Below, piece after piece: positions 55,634-64,000 of a stretch of 64,000 bases of DNA. A program made the position numbers and the translations under genes. How positions within the stretch are numbered: the stretch's first letter is position 1; each line of letters starts with the position of its first letter. This DNA comes from Acidobacteriaceae bacterium. Lineage in GTDB: Bacteria > Acidobacteriota > Terriglobia > Terriglobales > Acidobacteriaceae. The notes under the pieces were generated by a model. It had not been told where the DNA came from, did not search any database, and was given only the letters and a program-made list of their open reading frames with translations. Location: the NCBI GenBank assembly GCA_003134995.1, contig PLDC01000018.1, positions 1 to 64,000 of the forward strand, given 5' to 3'.

Positions 55634-57241
55634 ATGAATATTCCGCTTACCCCCGTACGATTCCTGCGTTATGCCGAACAGCAGTTCCCCGGCAAGACCG
55701 CCGTGGTTTGTAGAGACCGTCGTTTCACTTACGCCCAGTTCGGTGAACGTGCCAGCCGTCTCGCCGGTGCTCTGCGAGAAGCGGGGGTGAAAGCGGGCGA
55801 CCGGGTTGCATTTCTCAGCCTGAATTGCCATCGGCTTCTCGAAGCGTATTACGGCGTATTGGAAGCCGGCGCGGTGTTGCTCCCGTTGAACTTCCGGCTC
55901 GCGCCTCGGGAACTGGCCTACATTCTGAACGACGCCGGGGTCAAAGTGCTCTTCCTGGAAAAAGAGTTCGCTGAGGTCGTGGATTCTTTTCGGCAGAGCG
56001 TTTCAACGGTGCAGACTTTCTTCGTGCTTGACGCTGAACCGCAGGGAACCTGGCTCTCGCCAAGAAATTATGAAGGCATTCTGGCGGCGGCGACGCCTTA
56101 CCGGGCGGATGTGATGGACTTCGACGAAAACTCCTTGGCTGAACTGTTCTATACCAGCGGCACCAGCGCCGATCCCAAGGGAGTGATGCTGACCCACCGA
56201 AATGTTTATCTCCACGCTCTCTCGGTTATTGTGACGTTCATGACCAAGCGGGACAGCGTAAATCTGCATACAATTCCACTGTTTCATGCCAACGGTTGGG
56301 GTACTGCCCATTCCGTCACTTTCGTGGGAGGGAAACATGTCATGCTTCAGCGCTTTACTTGCGCGGAAGTCTTCCAGTTGATCCAGCGCGAGCGCGTCGA
56401 CTCGCTGAGCCTTGTGCCGATCATGGCAACGGCATTGGTAAATTCGCCAGACCGGCAAAAATACGACTTGAGCAGTCTGGAGTGGATTTCGATCGGAGGA
56501 GCGGCTTCTTCTCCAACCTTGGTGCGCGAGACCGAGGAAAAGCTTGGCTGCGCGTGTTTTGCCGGATACGGCCTCACGGAAACTGCGCCAGTTCTCTCCA
56601 CCGCCAAACTGAAGCCGGGAGAACAATTCGATGGTGGAGAGCTTTACGTGGCACGGGCGATGACCGGGTACGCGATTCCGGGCGTGGAGCTTCGGGTCGT
56701 GGACTTCGAGGACAACGATGTTGCCCGCGACGGAAAAACCATGGGGGAGATTGTCGCTCGTTCCGATGGTGTGATGCGGGGCTACTGGCAACAGCCGGCG
56801 GCCACTGCGGAAGCGATGCGCGGTGGCTGGTTTCATACCGGAGACATGGCCACCATCAGCGAGGATGGACGCATCCTCATCGCTGATCGCAAGAAAGACA
56901 TTATTGTCAGCGGCGGTGAAAACATTTCATCGCTCGAAGTGGAGAAGGCGCTCCTGGCGCATCCCGCGGTTTACGAGGCTGCCGTTATTCCAGTCCCAGA
57001 CGAAAAATGGGGCGAAGTGCCCAAGGGGCTGGTTGTAGCGAAACCCGGATCAAACCCAACGGAAGCGGAACTGCTCGAATTCTGCCGCTCTCGGATTGCG
57101 CACTTCAAATGCCCGCGGTCGATCGAGTTCCTGGAGAGCTTGCCCAAGACTGCTACCGGGAAGATTCTGAAAAAAGGATTGCGCAAAAAATATTGGAGCG
57201 AACAGGAACACAACGCGCACGAATTTACGGCGCGCAAGTGA
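55634..57241 (+). CDS. Acyl-CoA ligase (AMP-binding)
   Basis: 535 residues of the ANL superfamily: the Ser/Thr-rich P-loop YTSGTSADPKGVML (about 173-186), HANGWGTAHSVTFVGG, GYGLTETAPVLS, FHTGDMATISEDGRILIADR (the A8-region hinge), KKDIIVSGGENISSLEVE and the catalytic lysine in PKTATGKILKKGLRKKY. It activates a carboxylic acid to acyl-AMP and then acyl-CoA. Similar to medium/long-chain fatty-acyl or aryl ligases, but the chain length cannot be assigned. It is 15 bases after the SDR gene and is followed by the multifunctional beta-oxidation gene. Confidence 0.93.
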   Translation: MNIPLTPVRFLRYAEQQFPGKTAVVCRDRRFTYAQFGERASRLAGALREAGVKAGDRVAFLSLNCHRLLEAYYGVLEAGAVLLPLNFRLAPRELAYILNDAGVKVLFLEKEFAEVVDSFRQSVSTVQTFFVLDAEPQGTWLSPRNYEGILAAATPYRADVMDFDENSLAELFYTSGTSADPKGVMLTHRNVYLHALSVIVTFMTKRDSVNLHTIPLFHANGWGTAHSVTFVGGKHVMLQRFTCAEVFQLIQRERVDSLSLVPIMATALVNSPDRQKYDLSSLEWISIGGAASSPTLVRETEEKLGCACFAGYGLTETAPVLSTAKLKPGEQFDGGELYVARAMTGYAIPGVELRVVDFEDNDVARDGKTMGEIVARSDGVMRGYWQQPAATAEAMRGGWFHTGDMATISEDGRILIADRKKDIIVSGGENISSLEVEKALLAHPAVYEAAVIPVPDEKWGEVPKGLVVAKPGSNPTEAELLEFCRSRIAHFKCPRSIEFLESLPKTATGKILKKGLRKKYWSEQEHNAHEFTARK

Positions 57242-57275
57242 ACCTTTGAAGATGCTGGAGAGAGAGTTCAGTGCC

Positions 57276-59402
<2,127 letters not shown>

Positions 59403-59505
59403 GAATTAAGAGCGCGACCGGGAGCTTAGTAACCCGATCGCCACGGATACGATACGCGGTGCGGATTTTTGCTCGTGGTGTTTGATTGTCTGCGCGGGAG
59501 AAGAT

Positions 59506-60693
59506 ATGCGAGAAGCGGTAGTGGTTGCCAGCTCACGGACCGGGCTGGCGAAATCGTTCCGCGGTTCGTTCAACATGACCCGCCCCGAAGATCTGGCAGC
59601 ACATTGCATCAGGGACGTCCTGCGCAAGGTGCCGCAGCTTGACGCGGCCGAAATAGACGACGTTGTGTTGGGATGTGCACAACCACAGGGTCCGCAGGGT
59701 CACAACATTGCCCGCACTTCCGCCATGCTGGCCGGGCTTCCCACTTCGGTCGCGGGCACGACCATAAACCGGTTTTGCTCGTCGGGATTGCAGGCGATTG
59801 CTGTGGCCTCGCACCAGATCATCAGCGAGGGCGTGGAGGCGGCGATTGGCGGCGGCGTCGAGAGTATCAGCATGACGCCGGCAGCCGGCAATCCTCACCC
59901 GGAACTGCAGAAACGATTGCCCGGATTGTATATGGGCATGGGTAACACCGCGGAAATCGTCGCCAAGCGCTACAAGGTGAGCCGGGAGGTGCAGGACGAG
60001 TACGCACTGCTGAGCCAGCAATGCACTGCTCGTGCTCAGCGAGAAGGTTTTTTCGAGGGCGAGATCGCGCTCATGAAGGTCACGATGGCGCTCCTCGATA
60101 AGAAAACTGGCGAGAAGGTTGGAACGCGGGAGGTCTGCTGCGACCACGACGAGTGCAATCGGCCCGACACCACGCTCGAAGGCCTGCTGGCGCTGAAGCC
60201 TCACTTTGATCCGCACAGCGGCGAGGGCACCGTGACGGCCGGCAACTCCTCGCAACTTTCCGACGGCGCTTCGGCCACTCTGTTGATGTCCCGCCAGCGC
60301 GCTGATCAGCTGGGTGTGCCGTACAAGCTGGTGTTTCGCGGATTTCAAGTTGCGGGTTGTGATCCGGACGAAATGGGTATCGGTCCCGTCTTCGCGGTGC
60401 CCAAGCTGCTCAAGCGCGCCGGCCTGGAGATGGATGATATCGACCTCTGGGAACTGAACGAGGCTTTTGCGGTGCAGGTGATCTACTGCCGCGACCGGCT
60501 GGGAATAAATCCGGGAAAGTTGAATGTTAATGGCGGGTCCATCTCCATCGGTCATCCGTTTGGCATGACCGGTTCGCGCATGGTCGGAACGCTCGCCAAT
60601 GAAATGGCGCGCCGGAAGGCGCGCTACGGCATCGTGACCATGTGCATCGGCGGCGGGCAAGGTGCTGCCGGTCTGTTCGAAGCGGTTCATTAA
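59506..60693 (+). CDS. Acetyl-CoA C-acyltransferase (thiolase)
   Basis: 395 residues from ATG 59506 (GGGAGAAG upstream); the usual thiolase start is [16 protein letters not shown]. Catalytic Cys91 ([14 protein letters not shown]), His in [17 protein letters not shown] (about 350) and the second Cys in [16 protein letters not shown] are all present. Degradative type by the GHNIAR and [11 protein letters not shown] segments. It cleaves 3-oxoacyl-CoA to acetyl-CoA and a shortened acyl-CoA. It starts 100 bases after the bifunctional enzyme gene and is very probably cotranscribed. Confidence 0.94.
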   Translation: MREAVVVASSRTGLAKSFRGSFNMTRPEDLAAHCIRDVLRKVPQLDAAEIDDVVLGCAQPQGPQGHNIARTSAMLAGLPTSVAGTTINRFCSSGLQAIAVASHQIISEGVEAAIGGGVESISMTPAAGNPHPELQKRLPGLYMGMGNTAEIVAKRYKVSREVQDEYALLSQQCTARAQREGFFEGEIALMKVTMALLDKKTGEKVGTREVCCDHDECNRPDTTLEGLLALKPHFDPHSGEGTVTAGNSSQLSDGASATLLMSRQRADQLGVPYKLVFRGFQVAGCDPDEMGIGPVFAVPKLLKRAGLEMDDIDLWELNEAFAVQVIYCRDRLGINPGKLNVNGGSISIGHPFGMTGSRMVGTLANEMARRKARYGIVTMCIGGGQGAAGLFEAVH

Positions 60694-60728
60694 CTTGCCG
60701 AATCCTGCTTCTGATGGAGGAATCAGAG

Positions 60729-60854
60729 ATGAAAAAGAGCGAAAAGGCGAACAAGCGGCTCGATCACTGTGAGGTTACTTCCAGACTGCTGTTTGGAGCA
60801 GCGGCTTGCTCTAACCCCGGACAGACGGAACTGCTGATCCCGTCAATCATCTGA
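60729..60854 (+). CDS. Possible small protein (41 aa), uncertain
   Basis: A short frame with GGAGGA before ATG 60714/60729, starting MKKSEKANKRLDHCEVTSRL and ending ELLIPSII. It is positively charged at the N-terminus. It has no recognisable family and could be a leader peptide or chance frame between thiolase and the transporter gene. Confidence 0.25.
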   Translation: MKKSEKANKRLDHCEVTSRLLFGAAACSNPGQTELLIPSII

Positions 60855-60875
60855 AGCAAACGAAATTACAAAAAG

Positions 60876-62255
60876 ATGCCCGCTAACACGCCAACCGAAG
60901 CCACAACCGCCGCTGCTCAGACCACGGCTGACTCTACCGCGCATTCATTGAGGTACGCGTGGTACGTCGCCGGAGTCCTAACACTTCTGTACGCATTTTC
61001 GTTCATCGACCGCCAGATCTTCAGTCTGCTGGTCGGGCCGCTTCGTCGCGACTTACACATCGGCGACGCTAAGATGAGTTTGCTGATCGGATTCAGCTTC
61101 GCGCTGTTTTATACATTCTTCGGAATCCCTCTCGGCAGGCTGGCCGACATTTACAGCCGCAGGCTGATCATCGCGGCCGGCCTGGTACTGTGGAGCGGGT
61201 TCACAGCCAGTTGCGGACTGGCGCAAACGTTCGAGACAATGCTTTTGCTGCGCATGGGCGTCGGCGTGGGAGAAGCTGCGCTTTCCCCGGCTGCCTATTC
61301 GCTGATCACCGATTATTTTCCTCGCGAGCGGCTGGCTACAGCCCTTAGCGTCTACTCGATGGGCATCTACGTTGGCTCTGGCATGGCTTACTTGCTGGGC
61401 GGACTGGTTGTTGCCTACGCATCGACTCAGGCCATGTGGACGATTCCCCTGCTCGGAGCCGTGCATCCCTGGCAGATCATCTTTCTCCTGGTTGGCCTTC
61501 CCGGCATTGCAGTAGCGCCGCTACTCTTCACATTGAACGAACGTGCCGTACACCGCGGAGCGAGCCGACGGTCGACCGTTCCGATGAGGAAGGTATTCTC
61601 ATACATCTTCGAAAACCGGCGGACGTTCCTGCACCACAATATTGGGTTTGGACTACTCGCGCTCTCTTCATACGCCAGCGCCGCTTGGGTGCCGGAATTC
61701 TTTCGGCGACACTTTCACTGGACCATTGGAACCACCGGCGTAATTTACGGTTCCTGCGTCGCGGTCTTTGGCTGCATTGGAATCGTCAGTGCTGGACGGT
61801 TCGCTGATTACTTGCGCAAACGCGGCCGAGGCAACGCGACCTTGTTCGTAGGTGTGCTGATCGGATTAGTCTGGCTGCCCGTCAACTGTCTTTTGTACCT
61901 GGCGCCCTCTGCGACTTGGGCTACGATTTGGCTGGTTCCCGGATGCGCACTGGCGGCTGCTCCGTTCGGCATCGCCCCCGCCGCGATTCAGCAGATGATG
62001 CCGGCCACCATGCGTGGACAGGCCTCGGCTGTGTATTTGTTTTCCATCAACCTCATCGGGCTCGGAATCGGACCTACCGCTGTGGGAGCATTAACGCAAT
62101 ACGCATTTCGAAGCGACGACGCCGTGCGATACTCGCTGGTGATCGTGACATCTGTCGCGTGTGCGGTCGCTGCGGTAGTCCTCTATGGAGCTTTGAAACC
62201 ATTCGTAGCCAGTCTCGAGCGGGTGCGCGTTTGGAATGCCGCACATTCTGGTTGA
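60876..62255 (+). CDS. Major facilitator superfamily transporter (spinster-like)
   Basis: 459 residues with 12 predicted membrane helices. The MFS signature is FSFIDRQIFSLLVGPLRRDL, followed by FGIPLGRLADIYSRRLIIAA (motif A-like) and GVGVGEAALSPAAYSLITDY (proton/antiporter-like motif). Its closest family look is the spinster/MFS sugar or lipid-type group. It is predicted to move an organic solute across the inner membrane. It is on the same strand as the beta-oxidation genes, about 180 bases after thiolase, and could import the substrate or export an intermediate. Confidence 0.87.
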   Translation: MPANTPTEATTAAAQTTADSTAHSLRYAWYVAGVLTLLYAFSFIDRQIFSLLVGPLRRDLHIGDAKMSLLIGFSFALFYTFFGIPLGRLADIYSRRLIIAAGLVLWSGFTASCGLAQTFETMLLLRMGVGVGEAALSPAAYSLITDYFPRERLATALSVYSMGIYVGSGMAYLLGGLVVAYASTQAMWTIPLLGAVHPWQIIFLLVGLPGIAVAPLLFTLNERAVHRGASRRSTVPMRKVFSYIFENRRTFLHHNIGFGLLALSSYASAAWVPEFFRRHFHWTIGTTGVIYGSCVAVFGCIGIVSAGRFADYLRKRGRGNATLFVGVLIGLVWLPVNCLLYLAPSATWATIWLVPGCALAAAPFGIAPAAIQQMMPATMRGQASAVYLFSINLIGLGIGPTAVGALTQYAFRSDDAVRYSLVIVTSVACAVAAVVLYGALKPFVASLERVRVWNAAHSG

Positions 62256-62266
62256 GTTGACGTCTC

Positions 62267-63358
62267 GTGGGAGACACTTTCTGTCGGAAAGGCTTATCTC
62301 GATTGCATCTCGATACTGGCCCCGTTCGCCCAGGGGAAGAACTGAATCTACCTTCACTTGCCGACTGGCTGCGCGGACGAATCGCAGGCGCTGAACGAGG
62401 TATCACGCTCCAACAGTTTCCGAGCGGGCACTCGAACCTTACATATCTGCTGCAGATTGATGGACTCGAGTACGTCCTGAGGCGCGGCCCTCTGGGGCCA
62501 GTCGCCCCGAAAGCTCACGACATGGGGCGTGAGTTTCGAGTGCTTCAGATGGTGCATCCGCATTTTCGAGAAGCTCCAAACGTCTTTCACTTGTGCGAGG
62601 ATACAGCGGTGCTGGGGTCTGTGTTCTTCCTTATGGAGCGGCGGCACGGGCTTATATTGCGGGATGAAATTCCGCCACAACTGGCGAAGATACCGAATTA
62701 TGCGGAGGGAACCAGCAAGGGATTTGTCGATTGCCTAATACGCCTGCACGCGATCGATATTTCCCGGACCGGTTTGGTTGCCCTCGGTAAGCCGGAAGGA
62801 TTTCTTGAACGCCAAGTGCAGGGTTGGGCAGATCGTTGGAAACGGGCCACCACGGATGACATGCCGAAGATGGATTGCGTGATTCGATGGCTCATCGATC
62901 ACCGACCGTCTTCTCCCGCGCCGACCCTGGTGCATAACGATTACAAGTTGGATAACGTTATGCTCCGCGAAGACTCAGCCGAGAGCATCGAGGCGGTGCT
63001 CGATTGGGAGATGGCGACGGTTGGCGATCCATTGGCCGATCTGGGCTTGACGTTGTGTTACTGGGCCTGGGTTGAGGCGCCGCAACTGCGTGCTCGCGGA
63101 GTGCCCTCCCTCACATCGCAGCCCGGTTGGTACACGCGAGATCAGTTCGTTCAGCGTTATGCGGAGGGAACCGGACGCGACCTCTCGCAGATCGGTTACT
63201 ACGAAGTACTTGGCATCTTCAAGCTGGCAGTGATTCTGCAGCAGATTTACTACCGCTTCCGGCGTGGCCAGACGCAAGACACACGATTTCAGAACTTCGG
63301 AGACCGAGTGAAGGGATTGGTGGAATTGGCGGATTCGCTCGCGGGGAAATCCGCTTGA
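62267..63358 (+). CDS. Phosphotransferase (APH family, ACAD10/11-like)
   Basis: 363 residues from GTG 62267. Aminoglycoside-phosphotransferase/choline-kinase fold: GHSNLTYLLQIDGLEYVLRR (ATP loop and lysine-bearing strand), FFLMERRHG, the catalytic loop LVHNDYKLDNVMLRE (Asp base, Asn) and the DFG-equivalent VLDWEMATVGDPLADL. This combination is typical of ACAD10/11-type kinases. In eukaryotes and in some bacteria they phosphorylate 4-hydroxyacyl-CoA to assist 4-hydroxy acid degradation. Here an acyl-CoA dehydrogenase and beta-oxidation genes are nearby, so a lipid role is likelier than antibiotic resistance. The next gene overlaps its stop by 4 bases. Confidence 0.85.
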   Translation: MGDTFCRKGLSRLHLDTGPVRPGEELNLPSLADWLRGRIAGAERGITLQQFPSGHSNLTYLLQIDGLEYVLRRGPLGPVAPKAHDMGREFRVLQMVHPHFREAPNVFHLCEDTAVLGSVFFLMERRHGLILRDEIPPQLAKIPNYAEGTSKGFVDCLIRLHAIDISRTGLVALGKPEGFLERQVQGWADRWKRATTDDMPKMDCVIRWLIDHRPSSPAPTLVHNDYKLDNVMLREDSAESIEAVLDWEMATVGDPLADLGLTLCYWAWVEAPQLRARGVPSLTSQPGWYTRDQFVQRYAEGTGRDLSQIGYYEVLGIFKLAVILQQIYYRFRRGQTQDTRFQNFGDRVKGLVELADSLAGKSA

Positions 63359-64000
63359 GCACCGTCTACCTCGTGCGCCATGGGCAGGCGGGCACGCGCG
63401 AGGCTTACGATTCGCTTTCCGAGTTGGGACAGCGTCAGGCGCGGCTGTTGGGCGAGCACTTCATTTCACAGGGAATCCGATTTGCCTCCGCCTATGCAGG
63501 AGCACTGACGCGGCAGCAGCAAACCGCCGAGCAGATCCGTGCGGCCTATGCCGACGCGGGGGTTGGCTTCCCCACAGTTTGCGTCGATTCTGGATGGGAT
63601 GAATTCGATCTCGGGCGAGTGTATCGCGAGATTGCTCCGCTCTTGGCTGCCGAAGATCCGGAATTTCGGCACGAATACGACGAAATGCGCGAGCAGGTTC
63701 GCATTAGCCAGGGCGCGCACGGGGCACGAATTCATCGCAAATGGATGCCTTGCGATACAAAAGTAGTGGAGGCATGGCTCTCCGGTCGCTATCCGTATAG
63801 CGGCGAAACTTGGGACCAGTTTCACGAGCGCGTTGCGGCCTGCCGGTTGAAGATGCTGGACCGGCAAGAGAATGACGCGCGGCAAGAGAACATTCTCGTG
63901 GCTACGTCGGCCACGCCGCTTGCGATTTGGACTGGCCTGTCACTGGAGATTTCCGATGAGCGGATCATGCGGCTCGCCGGGGCAGTGTATAACGCATCCT
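63355..64000 (+). CDS. Histidine phosphatase superfamily protein, cut by window end
   Basis: At least 215 codons, starting at TTG 63355, whose last bases overlap the TGA of the upstream gene (TTGA). The start STVYLVRHGQAGTREAYDSL contains the catalytic RHG triad. Further family elements are LSELGQRQARLLGEHFISQG and SAYAGALTRQQQTAEQIR (the second His/Arg site). ATSATPLAIW carries the phosphate-side residues, although the expected His is replaced by Ala/Thr in this text. It is related to phosphoglycerate-mutase-like phosphatases. A histidine phosphatase next to an ACAD10/11-like kinase is a recurrent bacterial arrangement. The gene continues beyond position 64000. Confidence 0.85.
   Translation, partial: MSTVYLVRHGQAGTREAYDSLSELGQRQARLLGEHFISQGIRFASAYAGALTRQQQTAEQIRAAYADAGVGFPTVCVDSGWDEFDLGRVYREIAPLLAAEDPEFRHEYDEMREQVRISQGAHGARIHRKWMPCDTKVVEAWLSGRYPYSGETWDQFHERVAACRLKMLDRQENDARQENILVATSATPLAIWTGLSLEISDERIMRLAGAVYNAS

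Noticed and set aside
59533-60690. Minus-strand frame of 385 codons
   Set aside because: Antisense shadow of the thiolase gene, whose catalytic motifs are all intact.
62267-63358. Aminoglycoside resistance gene
   Set aside because: The fold is shared, but the neighbourhood and ACAD10/11-like motifs point to acyl-CoA metabolism.

Overview
The window looks like chromosomal DNA of a soil-type acidobacterium (Acidobacteriota). Three traits suggest this: two very large outer-membrane receptors with an N-terminal carboxypeptidase-regulatory-like domain (Oar type), two Ser/Thr kinases fused to a TolB/WD40-like propeller (one overlapping an ECF sigma gene), and many secreted Ig-like, FG-GAP and beta-helix proteins. 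This is inferred from gene content only; there is no rRNA or housekeeping marker.

Layout. 1-721: non-coding repeats. 722-3475: Ser/Thr kinase. 3.6-10.3 kb: a mobile-looking island with a frameshifted IS66-type tnpA, three related secreted beta-helix genes (two damaged) and an FG-GAP protein, with related short palindromes at both edges. 10.3-18.75 kb: a gene that has lost its start, then a probable 7.3-kb integrative element at the 3' end of a tRNA-fMet gene. That element carries a truncated UvrD-like helicase, unknown genes, a DUF932 protein, an XRE regulator, a serine recombinase and a tyrosine integrase. 18.9-29.9 kb: ordinary chromosome with DinB, two aminotransferases, tandem G1 (eqolisin) peptidases, a PPOX-family protein, an Oar-like receptor and a 2-hydroxyacid dehydrogenase. 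29.9-36.7 kb: decayed genes (a thioredoxin gene fused to a histidine kinase remnant, a frameshifted UspA, a dynamin-like gene without its GTPase core) around an intact cation/proton antiporter and an AAA ATPase. 37-40.2 kb: three exported proteins. 40.5-43.9 kb: ECF sigma plus Ser/Thr kinase. 43.9-45 kb: a transposase relic.

45.1-64 kb is a coherent acyl-CoA catabolism cluster: MDR oxidoreductase, acyl-CoA dehydrogenase, TetR regulator, Zn alcohol dehydrogenase, a second Oar-like receptor, alpha/beta hydrolase, SDR, acyl-CoA ligase, a fused hydratase/3-hydroxyacyl-CoA dehydrogenase, thiolase, MFS transporter, an ACAD10/11-like phosphotransferase and a histidine phosphatase cut by the window end. 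The receptor and transporter could import a lipid-like substrate, the hydrolase and ligase could release and activate it, and the other enzymes could carry out beta-oxidation. Near-identical promoter/operator sequences lie upstream of the acyl-CoA dehydrogenase and of the receptor, flanking tetR, so the TetR protein may control both.

The window has an unusual number of single-base frameshifts, one nonsense codon and internal-deletion junctions. These could be real decay or errors in the assembled sequence, and they should be checked before any broken gene is interpreted.
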